From positions 1 to 47,612 of the forward strand of contig NZ_JAFLSB010000008.1 in assembly GCF_022511165.1 (NCBI RefSeq): a stretch of DNA of 47,612 bases, in the 5' to 3' direction. Source of the stretch: Helicobacter sp. GTDB lineage: Bacteria > Campylobacterota > Campylobacteria > Campylobacterales > Helicobacteraceae. Under the pieces are notes generated by a model. The model saw nothing but the letters and a program-made list of their open reading frames with translations. It did no database searches and was not told where the DNA came from. Positions 16,101 to 25,151 of this stretch are shown here, piece after piece (position 1 is the stretch's first letter; every line of letters begins with the position of its first letter). The position numbers and the translations under genes are program-made.

Positions 16101-18574
16101 TTGAACGCTTTTGGGTAGATACAAAAGAAACTCAAACGCAATTCACTCTCCCGCTCAAAGCCTCCTATGCCCCTAATGTGTATGTGAGTGTGCATCTTTT
16201 GCAAAATTACCACACGCTTGATAATGACCGCTCACAACGGCTTTATGGTGTAATACCGCTAATGGTAGAAGATAAAGATTCACAACTCACACTTGAGATT
16301 AATGCGCCAAAATCAATCCGCCCCAATACAGAATTTACTATCAATCTCTCCAATAAAGAACATAAAAAAGTCGCCTATACTCTTGCTATTGTCGATGAAG
16401 GTTTGCTTGATTTGACAAATTTTGTCTCACCAAATCCGTGGAAATTTTTCTACCAAAAACTTGCACTTTCACTCTCAAGCTTTGACAACTACGATATGAT
16501 TATTGGGCGCAATATAGGCAAGATTGCGCAGATTCTTAAAGTCGGTGGCGATGAGATGTTAGCAAACTCACAACGCAAGGATTTAAATCAAGCTCAAAGA
16601 TTTAAACCTGTAACCTTTTATGAATCTACAATGAGCGATGAGCAAGGCGAGGCAAAATTTACCTACACAATGCCCTCGTATATGGGGAGTGTGAGGATAA
16701 TGGCAGTAGCTGTGAATGAAAAATCCTATGGTGGAGCTTCGCAAGATATGCAAGTGAGCGCACCGGTTGTGATGCTCCCTACGATTCCTCGAAGTCTCAA
16801 AATTGGCGATACCTTTAGCTTAGCCATTGAAGTTTTACCCACACAAGAAAAGGTAGGTAGGGCGACTTTGAAGCTTAAAAGTGGCGATAAGATTACACTA
16901 AGTCAAAACAATATTACCTTGCAATTTGATGATAAAAAACCACAAAGTGTCTATATTGATGCAAAAGTGAGTGAAGATCGTATTGGGCAGGATTTTATCG
17001 ATATAAGCCTCTCAAGTAAAGGTTTCAGTATGCAGGAAAAAACAGAAATTGATGTTTTGCCCTATAATCCTTATACAACTATGAGTAAAAAAATGATGCT
17101 TGAGCCAAAATCCCAACTTACACTCGAAAACCCAAAAGATTTTATTCAAGGTTCAGAAAATGGCTATGTGATTGTGAGTAAAAGCCCTATTATGAGCATT
17201 GATGGGCGTATTAAGTGGCTTATCCGCTATCCCTATGGCTGTATTGAGCAGACAACCTCAAGTGTAATGCCCCAGCTTTTTATCACAAAGCTCAGTAAGG
17301 CTAACTTTATTGACAAACCCACAATCGTGCGCAATATCAACGCAGGAATTGCGCGTATAGGGGGATTCCAAACTAATGATGGCGGATTTGCCTATTGGCA
17401 GGGACAACCTTCTGCGGATAGATGGGGAAGTGCGTATGCAGGGCATTTTCTCCTTCTTGCTAAAGCACAGGGGTATTATGTGCCAGAAAGTATGCTCAAA
17501 AAATGGCTCAATTACCAAAAGCATTATGTCAAACAAGATGCAAATCTCCCTACTATCGTGTATTCTCTCTATCTCCTCTCGCTTGCAGGTGAGCCACAAA
17601 TAGGCTTACTCAATGATATATATGAACATCGCTTTAATGCCCTTGCAGTGAGCGATAAATGGATTTTAGGCGCAGCATACAAACTCGCAGGGCTTTCATC
17701 TATGGCAGAAAATATTACAAAGAATCTCCCTACCAAAAGTAGTCGCGATAGAGATTCTTACTCCCAAAGTTATGGCTCAAGTTTACGCGATGATGCGATG
17801 ATTTTACAAGCCTATAAAGATATTTATGGCTTGCCTCATAAAGAGCTTTTTTTTGAGATTGTCCAAAAACTTGAAAGCAGTGAGTGGTATTCTACTCAAA
17901 CACTTGGCTACTCACTCTTAGCTCTTGCCCAAACTGCCCCTGCAAATACAAATGAGAGTGGCAATGCCCTTAATGTGAGCTTTAATGATAAGAAGCTTGA
18001 GAGCGAGGAGAATGCAGATTTTATCAAAATACCCTTTAGTGCGCCTAAAGGCAAAATCAGCTCAAATAATGCTTTTCCACTCTATGTAAATCAGGTATGG
18101 GACGGCATTTTACTTGAAAAAGATATTCAGCCAAAAGCGCAAAAAATTGCCCTTAGTCGAAGTTTTGTTGATGAAAACAATAACCCTATTGATGTGAGTT
18201 CTTTGCCCTCTTCAAGCACATTTTATCTCAAACTCACATTGAGTAATGCAAGTGAGCGCGTAAGTGTAGATAATGTCGCTATCACGCAGAATCTTCCAAG
18301 CGGTTGGGAGATAGAAAATACGAGATTAAATGAAAGTGAGCTTCCTGCATTTATCTCGCAAAAGGGCATTTCCTATACTGATATAAAAGATGATAAAATA
18401 ATGTGGTTTATGGACTATCAAGGCAATGATATATCAATGTTTGTAAAGATTAATGCCATTACTCCGGGTAGCTATCTCTTGCCACCTGCCACGGCAGAAG
18501 CAATGTATGATCATAGTTTCCTTGCTAATACCCAATCTCTACCCATTGTGGTAACCTCTCGTGAAAAGGAATAG
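13124..18574 (+). CDS. Bacterial alpha-2-macroglobulin lipoprotein with thioester
   Basis: A very large (1816-residue) lipoprotein of the bacterial alpha-2-macroglobulin family (YfhM/ECAM type). These periplasmic proteins trap proteases by a bait region and a reactive thioester. Residues 1-24 are a lipoprotein signal ending in the lipobox MSAC (Cys24). N-terminal MG-type beta domains follow; DRGVYRPGESAHI (~residue 600) is a family hallmark. The thioester motif is GCIEQ with Cys1373 and Gln1376 in the sequence YPYGCIEQTTSS. The toroid domain and receptor-like C-terminus follow. The start is GTG 13124 with AAGGA upstream; a nearby ATG at 13120 is in another frame. It overlaps pbpC by 14 bases. 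The same pairing occurs in E. coli (yfhM-pbpC), implying joint envelope defence and repair. The protein is longer than the common ~1650 residues. Confidence 0.93.
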   Translation: MKELSLKFYLYIISAFLIYFMSACSDNGKVSSYTENISTNQDSILITFNTPIVEDTESGAIYEVKASDNIIKLDGKGIDASYAYQSPYELLIAPNYLPLLKPHTKYTLAINLAKLEKTLIEDSLSLPLQTAYTEVNFSSFTPSYIDDKSLRFSIQIAFSQGINISDLFAMQAQDKKDTSKAITLKDDKGADVGFSLESGLDTSLVLLSDVLPIQEDKTYILTLKASYFGLQKDEEIRYVQSAGNLEVTQINAISAETPYIQVHFSMNLAPNPHLENFISISPDIEAKFSQSGNIVRIDAPFNLSQNYQVRIKEGLMGIDKSRMQTPKEDSVIFHQIPPALAFSQQGIFLPSDAQHKIAFKSINLKNVKLKVSKIYPNNITAYLYKQNLIGQTQYKDKPYDYDYYDDDYENRNRGIYADFERLGDVVIAQDFALEMKQNEWIQSEIDLSPLKDKKGIFIIELGFDENDIVYEFPEDTSAWRKEQFFNQAKIQKHLIFSNIALIAQQIGNNELSVMALDMTNNKPLSSVKIDAINSKNQTIESINTDSEGVGILHNASSIMYLDASKDNDHTILRLNAPLSVEGYDVAGEQIQGNTRAYIYTDRGVYRPGESAHINIIARADSKPITHPILVSITSPQGKSVVENISLKEQSFGLFSYTFHTEKNAPSGIYNLQVKIGGSTFWHNIPVENVVPNRIKVEIESPEHLNAQELANNDDSLSFKLSSTYLFGAPASNLNFKADLQIKEVNFYAPSYSDYTFTSPLSLQYRVNDSQEGKLNEQGVAHLHFDTNDVESLGKNLRAILRTWVIESGGRSVQNAKAMDIVLYDSFVGIKAPQTRYVSADSDIHLPIIVLSNDTHKPIANRKLTYRIYHSSYSWWWDYSNYDEFVRSIKSSKYTKILKEGTLTSKLEPVTLSFKPNQSGELFIEVEDEQNHTKSAISLYASEYGEPTLAPKLTQLKIQADKTHYLSSEKAQISFESTKDSKALVSVIGENKVLERFWVDTKETQTQFTLPLKASYAPNVYVSVHLLQNYHTLDNDRSQRLYGVIPLMVEDKDSQLTLEINAPKSIRPNTEFTINLSNKEHKKVAYTLAIVDEGLLDLTNFVSPNPWKFFYQKLALSLSSFDNYDMIIGRNIGKIAQILKVGGDEMLANSQRKDLNQAQRFKPVTFYESTMSDEQGEAKFTYTMPSYMGSVRIMAVAVNEKSYGGASQDMQVSAPVVMLPTIPRSLKIGDTFSLAIEVLPTQEKVGRATLKLKSGDKITLSQNNITLQFDDKKPQSVYIDAKVSEDRIGQDFIDISLSSKGFSMQEKTEIDVLPYNPYTTMSKKMMLEPKSQLTLENPKDFIQGSENGYVIVSKSPIMSIDGRIKWLIRYPYGCIEQTTSSVMPQLFITKLSKANFIDKPTIVRNINAGIARIGGFQTNDGGFAYWQGQPSADRWGSAYAGHFLLLAKAQGYYVPESMLKKWLNYQKHYVKQDANLPTIVYSLYLLSLAGEPQIGLLNDIYEHRFNALAVSDKWILGAAYKLAGLSSMAENITKNLPTKSSRDRDSYSQSYGSSLRDDAMILQAYKDIYGLPHKELFFEIVQKLESSEWYSTQTLGYSLLALAQTAPANTNESGNALNVSFNDKKLESEENADFIKIPFSAPKGKISSNNAFPLYVNQVWDGILLEKDIQPKAQKIALSRSFVDENNNPIDVSSLPSSSTFYLKLTLSNASERVSVDNVAITQNLPSGWEIENTRLNESELPAFISQKGISYTDIKDDKIMWFMDYQGNDISMFVKINAITPGSYLLPPATAEAMYDHSFLANTQSLPIVVTSREKE

Positions 18575-20864
18575 AATCTTCCACTCACTCAAAATGCCAC
18601 TCATTCTATGTGTGGGAGGAGTTGTATTTTTCTGTCTTTATGGCTTAGGAGTGCTTATAAGCTTTTATCACACACTTAAGCCCAAAGAAGATCTTTTTGA
18701 ATCTGCTTATAGTAAAAGTGTGTTTGATAGAAATGGCGCACTTTTGAGCGTATTTTTAAATAAACAAGAACAATGGCATCTTAAGTCCCCACATAGCCCC
18801 TCAACCAAACTTCGTCTTGCCGTGCTTACTTATGAAGATAAGCATTTTGAAAAACATTTTGGCATTGATATATTTGCGCTTTTGCGGAGTGCAAAAAATA
18901 ATCTTACCTCGCCCAAGCGTATGGGTGGAAGCACCATTAGTATGCAAGTTGTAAAGCTCTATACAAATGCCCCACGCACACTTTCAAATAAAATCAATGA
19001 GCTATTTCAAACATTTGCCCTTGAATGCGCATATAGCAAAGATGAAATTTTAAGTATGTATCTTAATAATGCCCCTTATGGCGGCAATATTGTGGGCTAT
19101 CATTCAGCTTCACTTTTATATTTTGGAAAAGATTCCCGCTCACTCACTTGGGCAGAATCTGCCCTCCTTGCTGTGCTGCCTAATGCCCCCGGACTTCTTA
19201 ATCTCCACAAAAACACACAGATTCTCCAAAACAAACGTGATGCTCTATTAATAAAACTGCACAAAAAAGGCTATTTTGATGAAACAATCCTTGCCCTTGC
19301 ACTTAAAGAACCTCTGCCTCAAGCAAAAATAAGCTATCATAATATTGCTCCGCATTTAAGTGTGCGCCTTGCTTCTAGCCAACAAGAAAACAATATCATC
19401 ACCACGATTGATAAAAATCTACAAATGCGCCTAGAATCCACCATAAAACAATATCACAAAAAGCTTTATCCACAAGGTATCTTAAACCTTGCCGCCCTTT
19501 TAGTAGATACACAAAGCGGGGAAATTTTAGGCTATGTAGGCTCGCAAGATTTTTTAGATATACAAAATTATGGACAAATCGATGGCGTGCGCGCTTTGCG
19601 CTCACCCGGCTCATTGCTTAAGCCTTTTTTATACGCCCTAAGTATTGATGAGGGTTTAATCGCCCCTCAAAGTCTTCTCATTGATGTGCCACTCTTTTTT
19701 GCTAATTTTAACCCACAAAATGCCCAAAAAAACTATCAGGGATTAACCCAAGCTCAATACGCCCTACAAAAGTCGCTCAATGTACCTTTTGTCAAACTTT
19801 TACAAATATATGGATATGAAAAATTCTTCTTTAAACTCCAAGATATGGCGCATCTCAAGCCAAGCAATCCCTATCGCTATGGCTTATCTTTTATCCTTGG
19901 CTCAAAAGAAGTAAGTATGCTTCAAATCGCAAGACTTTATCGCGGACTAGGCAATTATGGTGCATTTGGCGACCTCTCATTTTTAGCAAATAAACCCCCA
20001 AAGCCCACACAGCAATACCTCACAAAAGGTAGTGCTTATTTGACTTTACAAACATTAAAAGAATTAGAACGTGAGGGGATCTTGGATTTTTATAAAGACA
20101 AAATGGTATTTTCGTGGAAGAGTGGCACAAGCTATGGGAGAAAAGATGCGTGGGCAGCGGGGACTAGTCCTAAATACACTATTGTTGTGTGGGTAGGAAA
20201 TTTTGATGGCAAACCAAATCCTAATATTATGGGGGTAAAAACTGCAGGAACACTCCTTTTTGAGATACTTTCGCTCCTGCCTGATAATCACATTAACTTT
20301 GCACTTCCTGCAGAGGAGCTAAGCTATATTGAGGTGGATAGATTGAGTGGCTATACATTAAGCGATGAATATAAAAATTTACTTGGGGATAAAGATTTAA
20401 TGAAAAGCATTCTCTACCCTAGCGATGCAAAGCCTCTGCGCCACTCGCCTTTTTATCATAAAGCCTTTATGTATGAAGGGAAGGAGGTAGATTCTTATGA
20501 TAGCCATTTTCTTGAATCTATACCCCAAATCATACTTAAACTCCCACTCAATGTGCTTGCATATTATAAGATTCAAGATGTAAAGATAGAAAAACATATC
20601 CAAAAGCATAAAAAAAGCGTGCAGATTCTCTATCCTACACAAGGGCTTAAAATCTTACAAGCAAAGGATTTTGATGGACAAAAAGAGCTCATTATTGATG
20701 TGAGCAATCTTAAAAATCAAACCATTTCGTGGTATCTTAACAAAGAGCTTATCCATACCTCCACACAATCATATTTTAAAACATTCCTTGCGCGAGGAGA
20801 ATATCATCTCACAATCGTAGGCGAAGATGGCAGCATAGACAGCGTGAGCTTTAGCATAGAATAG
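18561..20864 (+). CDS. pbpC: Penicillin-binding protein 1C
   Basis: A 767-residue bifunctional class A PBP of the PBP1c type. One N-terminal membrane helix (residues ~13-36) is followed by the GT51 transglycosylase domain (EDKHFEKHFGID, GGSTISMQVVKLY). The transpeptidase domain has Ser351-x-x-Lys354 (SLLK), Ser405-x-Asn407 (SLN) and Lys520-Ser-Gly. A C-terminal Ig-like BiPBP_C domain (~685-767, including SWYLNKELIH) separates it from PBP1a/1b. GTG 18561 is the annotated start and overlaps the upstream gene by 14 bases; ATG 18594 is an alternative. Partnering with the alpha-2-macroglobulin suggests repair of peptidoglycan when a protease breaches the outer membrane. Confidence 0.94.
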   Translation: MKRNRIFHSLKMPLILCVGGVVFFCLYGLGVLISFYHTLKPKEDLFESAYSKSVFDRNGALLSVFLNKQEQWHLKSPHSPSTKLRLAVLTYEDKHFEKHFGIDIFALLRSAKNNLTSPKRMGGSTISMQVVKLYTNAPRTLSNKINELFQTFALECAYSKDEILSMYLNNAPYGGNIVGYHSASLLYFGKDSRSLTWAESALLAVLPNAPGLLNLHKNTQILQNKRDALLIKLHKKGYFDETILALALKEPLPQAKISYHNIAPHLSVRLASSQQENNIITTIDKNLQMRLESTIKQYHKKLYPQGILNLAALLVDTQSGEILGYVGSQDFLDIQNYGQIDGVRALRSPGSLLKPFLYALSIDEGLIAPQSLLIDVPLFFANFNPQNAQKNYQGLTQAQYALQKSLNVPFVKLLQIYGYEKFFFKLQDMAHLKPSNPYRYGLSFILGSKEVSMLQIARLYRGLGNYGAFGDLSFLANKPPKPTQQYLTKGSAYLTLQTLKELEREGILDFYKDKMVFSWKSGTSYGRKDAWAAGTSPKYTIVVWVGNFDGKPNPNIMGVKTAGTLLFEILSLLPDNHINFALPAEELSYIEVDRLSGYTLSDEYKNLLGDKDLMKSILYPSDAKPLRHSPFYHKAFMYEGKEVDSYDSHFLESIPQIILKLPLNVLAYYKIQDVKIEKHIQKHKKSVQILYPTQGLKILQAKDFDGQKELIIDVSNLKNQTISWYLNKELIHTSTQSYFKTFLARGEYHLTIVGEDGSIDSVSFSIE

Positions 20865-20913
20865 TTAAGTTACTAAAATAAGCTAAGATTGCATAAAAAC
20901 ACAAGGAGAGTGT

Positions 20914-21657
20914 ATGAAATTTCAAGGAAACAATGTGCTTATTACAGGCGCGAGCAAGGGCATTGGGGCGCAGATTGCTAGGACATTAGCAGGATATGGG
21001 CTAAAAGTGTGGATAAATTATCGTTCAAAACCAGAAATTGCCGATGCACTGCAAAAAGAAATAGTATCAAATGGAGGCAAAGCGGCAGTGATGAAATTTG
21101 ATGCAAGTGTGGAGGAGGAATTTGTAAACGCCATAAAAGCAATTACAGAAAGTGATGGCGCTTTGAGTTATTTAGTCAATAATGCGGGCATCACAAATGA
21201 TAAGCTTGCCTTGCGTATGGGAGTAGCGGATTTTGAAAATGTGATTGAAGCCAATCTCAAATCCTGCTTTATTGGCTGCAGAGAAGCACTCAAAGTGATG
21301 AGTAAGCAACGTTTTGGAAGTGTCGTAAATATCGCCTCAATCGTTGGCGAACGTGGTAATATGGGACAAACAAACTATGCAGCAAGTAAAGGTGGAATGA
21401 TTGCAATGAGTAAATCTTTTGCTTATGAGGGCGCACCACGCAATGTCCGCTTTAACTGCATTACACCCGGATTCATTAAAAGTGATATGACTGATGAACT
21501 CAAACCCGAAGTGGTAGAAAGCTATATGAAAAACATTCCTCTTGCGCGTTTTGGGGAAGCAAGCGATGTAGCAGAAGCGGTAGCATTCTTGCTTTCAGAA
21601 CACTCAAGCTATATTACAGGCGAGGTGCTTAAGGTTAATGGTGGGCTATATATGTAG
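20914..21657 (+). CDS. fabG: 3-oxoacyl-ACP reductase FabG
   Basis: This short-chain dehydrogenase reduces beta-ketoacyl-ACP with NADPH in type II fatty-acid synthesis. The 247-residue protein has the nucleotide motif TGASKGIG, NNAG, the catalytic Ser in NIASIVGERG and the YAASKGG Tyr-Lys pair, ending TGEVLKVNGGLYM as FabG proteins do. ATG 20914 has CAAGGAG six bases upstream. It is the first gene of the fabG-acpP-fabF-accA cluster. Confidence 0.96.
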   Translation: MKFQGNNVLITGASKGIGAQIARTLAGYGLKVWINYRSKPEIADALQKEIVSNGGKAAVMKFDASVEEEFVNAIKAITESDGALSYLVNNAGITNDKLALRMGVADFENVIEANLKSCFIGCREALKVMSKQRFGSVVNIASIVGERGNMGQTNYAASKGGMIAMSKSFAYEGAPRNVRFNCITPGFIKSDMTDELKPEVVESYMKNIPLARFGEASDVAEAVAFLLSEHSSYITGEVLKVNGGLYM

Positions 21658-21664
21658 CAAAGCG

Positions 21665-21680
21665 TTTGTTATTTAACAAA
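21665..21680. promoter_or_regulatory. Palindrome upstream of acpP, operator candidate
   Basis: TTTGTTATTTAACAAA is a perfect 16-base palindrome just after the fabG stop. It ends eight bases before the candidate acpP -10 box, so it covers the -35 region. It is not followed by a T-run, so an operator fits better than a terminator. The regulator is unknown. Confidence 0.4.
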
Positions 21681-21687
21681 AATTTGC

Positions 21688-21693
21688 TACAAT
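21688..21693 (+). promoter_or_regulatory. Candidate -10 box (TACAAT) for acpP
   Basis: TACAAT lies 34 bases before the acpP ATG in the 69-base fabG-acpP gap. A separate strong promoter for acpP is common because acyl carrier protein is needed in large amounts. Confidence 0.45.
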
Positions 21694-21726
21694 GTGGGAT
21701 TTTAAGTTTAAAACAAGGAGCATACA

Positions 21727-21963
21727 ATGAGTAAAACATTTGAAGATGTAAAAGCAGTAGTCGTAGAGCAGTTGAGTGTTGATGCGAATGAAGTAAAGCC
21801 AGAATCTCGCTTTATCGAAGACTTAAATGCAGATTCACTTGATGTTGTGGAGCTTGTTATGGCATTAGAGGAAAAATTCTCAATCGAAATTCCTGATGAA
21901 GATGCAGAAAAAATCAAAACAGTGAATGATGTTGTTGCTTATATTGAAAAAGCAACTAAATAA
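21727..21963 (+). CDS. acpP: Acyl carrier protein
   Basis: A small acidic 78-residue protein that carries acyl chains on a phosphopantetheine arm. The modification site is Ser in EDLNADSLDVVELVMALEE. Length and helix pattern are typical. ATG 21727 is preceded by CAAGGAG. It lies between fabG and fabF, the classic order. Confidence 0.97.
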   Translation: MSKTFEDVKAVVVEQLSVDANEVKPESRFIEDLNADSLDVVELVMALEEKFSIEIPDEDAEKIKTVNDVVAYIEKATK

Positions 21964-22045
21964 CACAGATGTCAGAATCTGCTTTTGAGCTTTAGCGCAG
22001 AGTAGATTCTTCGTTATACTCTCATAAAATTATGAAGGAATGTTA

Positions 22046-23281
22046 ATGCGTCGAGTGGTAGTAACTGGTTTGGGAATGGTCAATGCCTTAGGTTTAAACA
22101 AAGAAGAATCTTTTAAAGCAATTGTTGAGGGCAAATGTGGCATTAAACACATTTCTTGCTTTGATGCAGAAAATTTTCCTGTCAAAATTGCTGGTGAAAT
22201 TACAAATTTCAACCCTGAAGATGTCCTCGATCCACGCGAAGTAAAAAAAGCTGGTCGTTTCATACAGCTTGGATTAAAAGCAGCCCAAGAGGCAATGAAT
22301 GAAAGCGGTTTGCTTCAAGAAGAAAGAGTTGAGAGTGCGCTTGGTGATAGATTTGGCGTAAGCTCTGGTGCTGGTATTGGCGGATTAAATAATATTGAAC
22401 TAAACTCTATTGTTTGTGAGCAAAAAGGACCTAGACGCATTAATCCATTTTTTATTCCTTCAGCATTAGTAAATATGCTTGGAGGTTTTATCTCTATACA
22501 ATACGCACTCAAAGGACCAAACTTAGCAAGTGTTACTGCTTGTGCTGCTGGGACTCACGCTATTAGCGAAGCAGCAAAAACCATTATGCTCAATGGCGCA
22601 GATGTGATGCTTGTAGTTGGTTCAGAATCTGCTATCTGCCCTGTGGGAATTGGCGGTTTTGCCGCTATGAAAGCCTTGAGCGATAGAAATGATGAGCCAC
22701 TCAAAGCTTCTCGCCCTTTTGATAAAGAGCGCAATGGCTTTGTTATGGGTGAAGGCGCAGGGGCATTGGTACTTGAAGAGTATGAGAGTGCCAAAAAACG
22801 TGGGGCAAAAATCTATGGGGAAGTGATTGGTTTTGGTGAAAGCGGAGATGCAAATCATATTACTACCCCCGCTCCACAAGGAGAAGGAGCGTTGCGTGCA
22901 ATGAAAGCCGCACTCAAAATGGCAAATACTCGTATAGATTATGTCAATGCACACGGCACAAGCACAGCCTATAATGATTTATATGAAACAATGGCTCTTA
23001 AAACTGCATTTGGTGGTAAGGATAATGTTCCGCCTGTTAGCTCTACCAAAGGGCAAATCGGGCATTGTCTTGGTGCGGCAGGTGCGCTTGAAGCAGTCAT
23101 TTCTCTTATGGCAATGCAAAATGGTGTGCTTCCCCCTACTATCAATCAAGAATATCCCGATCCTGAATGCGATCTTGACTATATTCCCAATGTTGCGCGT
23201 GAAGCTAAGATTAATGCAGTGATGAGTAACTCTTTTGGTTTTGGTGGCACAAATGGCGTGGTAATATTTGGCAGGATCTAA
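22046..23281 (+). CDS. fabF: 3-oxoacyl-ACP synthase II
   Basis: FabF condenses malonyl-ACP with growing acyl-ACP. The 411-residue protein has the catalytic triad Cys-His-His: Cys in TACAAGTHA, His in NAHGTST and His in GHCLGAAG, plus the C-terminal NSFGFGGTNG loop. Two ATGs are possible, at 22040 and 22046. The ribosome site GAAGGA overlaps the first ATG but is five bases before the second, and MRRVVVTGLG is the family's normal beginning, so 22046 is chosen. Confidence 0.96.
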   Translation: MRRVVVTGLGMVNALGLNKEESFKAIVEGKCGIKHISCFDAENFPVKIAGEITNFNPEDVLDPREVKKAGRFIQLGLKAAQEAMNESGLLQEERVESALGDRFGVSSGAGIGGLNNIELNSIVCEQKGPRRINPFFIPSALVNMLGGFISIQYALKGPNLASVTACAAGTHAISEAAKTIMLNGADVMLVVGSESAICPVGIGGFAAMKALSDRNDEPLKASRPFDKERNGFVMGEGAGALVLEEYESAKKRGAKIYGEVIGFGESGDANHITTPAPQGEGALRAMKAALKMANTRIDYVNAHGTSTAYNDLYETMALKTAFGGKDNVPPVSSTKGQIGHCLGAAGALEAVISLMAMQNGVLPPTINQEYPDPECDLDYIPNVAREAKINAVMSNSFGFGGTNGVVIFGRI

Positions 23282-23287
23282 AAGAGA

Positions 23288-24217
23288 ATGGCTACCTATC
23301 TTGATTTTGAGCAAAAAATTAAAAACCTCCAAGATGATATAGAATCTGCCCTGATGCGTGGGGATAATGACGCAAAGCTTATTCTTGAAAAAGAGCTTGA
23401 AAAAGAAGTGCGCAATGTTTATGCTAACATCAGCGATTACCAAAAGCTACAGCTTGCGCGCCACCCTGACCGCCCTTATGCAATGGATTATATTGAGCTT
23501 ATTTGTAAAGATGCTTATGAAATAAGTGGTGATAGACATTTTAAAGATGACAAAGCCATTGTATGTTTTTTAGGTAAAATCGGTGAGCAAACTGCTATGG
23601 TTATTGGCGAAGAAAAAGGGCGAGGGACTAAAAATAAACTTGTGCGAAACTTCGGTATGCCAAGCCCGGAGGGCTATCGCAAGGCTTTACGTGCAGCAAA
23701 ACTTGCTGAAAAGTTCCATATTCCTATCCTTATGCTTGTAGATACACAGGGTGCATATCCGGGCTTAGGCGCGGAGGAGCGCGGACAAAGTGAGGCTATT
23801 GCTAGAAACTTGCAAGAATTTGCCAAACTCAAAACTCCAACGGTTGCGATTGTCATTGGCGAGGGAGGAAGTGGAGGGGCTTTAGCCATTGCCGTAGCAG
23901 ATAAGCTTGCTATGATGCAATATTCTGTGTTTAGCGTTATTTCACCTGAAGGCTGTGCGGCAATTTTATGGAATGACCCTGCAAAGATAGAATCTGCCAC
24001 AAAAGCACTCAAAATCACTCCCCTTGAGCTTAAAAAATGTGGGCTTATTGATGATGTTATTGATGAGCCACTCATTGGCGCACATAGAGATAAAGAAAAT
24101 GCTGCAAAAGTGATTGAATCTTACTTCCTCAAAGCCATTGAGGAGATTTCACAAGATGATAATTACCTCAATAAACGTTATCAAAAACTTGTCAGTTATG
24201 GAGCTTTTGGACAATAG
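23288..24217 (+). CDS. accA: Acetyl-CoA carboxylase carboxyltransferase subunit alpha
   Basis: AccA, with AccD, transfers carboxyl from biotin to acetyl-CoA to make malonyl-CoA, the first step of fatty-acid synthesis. The 309-residue length is normal. Motifs include the N-terminal YLDFEQKIKNLQDDIE, ARHPDRPYAMDYIE, the core GMPSPEGYRKALR, DTQGAYPGLGAEERGQ and GEGGSGGALAIA. It starts six bases after fabF stops, so they are co-transcribed. Confidence 0.97.
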   Translation: MATYLDFEQKIKNLQDDIESALMRGDNDAKLILEKELEKEVRNVYANISDYQKLQLARHPDRPYAMDYIELICKDAYEISGDRHFKDDKAIVCFLGKIGEQTAMVIGEEKGRGTKNKLVRNFGMPSPEGYRKALRAAKLAEKFHIPILMLVDTQGAYPGLGAEERGQSEAIARNLQEFAKLKTPTVAIVIGEGGSGGALAIAVADKLAMMQYSVFSVISPEGCAAILWNDPAKIESATKALKITPLELKKCGLIDDVIDEPLIGAHRDKENAAKVIESYFLKAIEEISQDDNYLNKRYQKLVSYGAFGQ

Positions 24218-24298
24218 TCCATAAAATGTGCCAATATACATTAACTTTTTTGTGGCATAACCTTTACTTAATTCTATAAAGATTCTAAAGGAGCAAAA

Positions 24299-25141
24299 AT
24301 GAAAAAATGGTTTTTGGCATTTGTAAGCATAATTTTTATGATAGGCTTGAATGCGTGTGGCGATAGAGAAGAAAGCACACAGCAAGAAACAGAAAAAACA
24401 CAAAGTGCGATAGAACAAATCAAGCAAAAAGGGGTTGTGCGCATTGGTGTTTTTAGCGACAAACCTCCTTTTGGCTTTGTGAATGAAAAAGGCGATAATG
24501 ATGGCTTTGATGTGTTTATTGCAAAGCGCATCACACAAGATTTGCTCGGTGATGAAAACAAAGTGAAGTTTATATTGACAGAAGCTGCCTCTCGTGTGGA
24601 ATTTTTACGCTCAAACAAAGTTGATATTATTATGGCAAATTTCACAAAAACACCAGAGCGTGAAGAAGCAGTGGATTTTGCAAAGCCTTATATGAAAGTA
24701 GCCCTTGGTGTGGTATCTCCTAATGGAGAGATTACAAGCGTTGATGAGTTAAAAGGCAAAAAACTTATTGTGAATAAAGGCACGACTGCGGATATGTATT
24801 TTAGCAAAAATTACCCAGACATTGAATTACTTAAATATGAGCAAAATACTGAAGCATTTCTTGCACTCAAAGACAAAAGAGGCGATGCACTCGCACACGA
24901 TAATACGCTCGTTCTTGCGTGGGCTATGGAAAATGAAGGCTTTGGTGTAGGAATCCCTGTCTTAGGCGATGAAGATGTAATCGCTCCTGCGGTAAAAAAA
25001 GGAAACACTGAACTTAAGACTTGGCTAGATGATGAGATTGATACACTCACTCGTGAGGGCTTTATGAAAAAAGCGTATGAAAAGACACTCGCACCTATTT
25101 TTGGTGAAGAAAAAATGGATTCGGTAATTTTCTCATATTAA
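24299..25141 (+). CDS. Amino-acid-binding lipoprotein of an ABC transporter (CjaA-like)
   Basis: A 280-residue solute-binding protein of family 3 (SBP_bac_3). Residues 1-20 form a lipoprotein signal ending LNAC, with lipidation at Cys20. The mature protein shows the family pattern: VRIGVFSDKPPFGF, GFDVFIAKRI, VDIIMANFTKTPERE and DFAKPYM, then LKGKKLIVNKGTTADMY and AHDNTLVLAWA. This is close in feel to the cysteine-binding CjaA of Campylobacter; the ligand (cysteine or another polar amino acid) is inferred. No permease or ATPase gene is next to it, so partners are elsewhere. AAGGAG precedes ATG 24299. A strong stem-loop follows the stop. Confidence 0.88.
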   Translation: MKKWFLAFVSIIFMIGLNACGDREESTQQETEKTQSAIEQIKQKGVVRIGVFSDKPPFGFVNEKGDNDGFDVFIAKRITQDLLGDENKVKFILTEAASRVEFLRSNKVDIIMANFTKTPEREEAVDFAKPYMKVALGVVSPNGEITSVDELKGKKLIVNKGTTADMYFSKNYPDIELLKYEQNTEAFLALKDKRGDALAHDNTLVLAWAMENEGFGVGIPVLGDEDVIAPAVKKGNTELKTWLDDEIDTLTREGFMKKAYEKTLAPIFGEEKMDSVIFSY

Positions 25142-25151
25142 TACCTTATAC

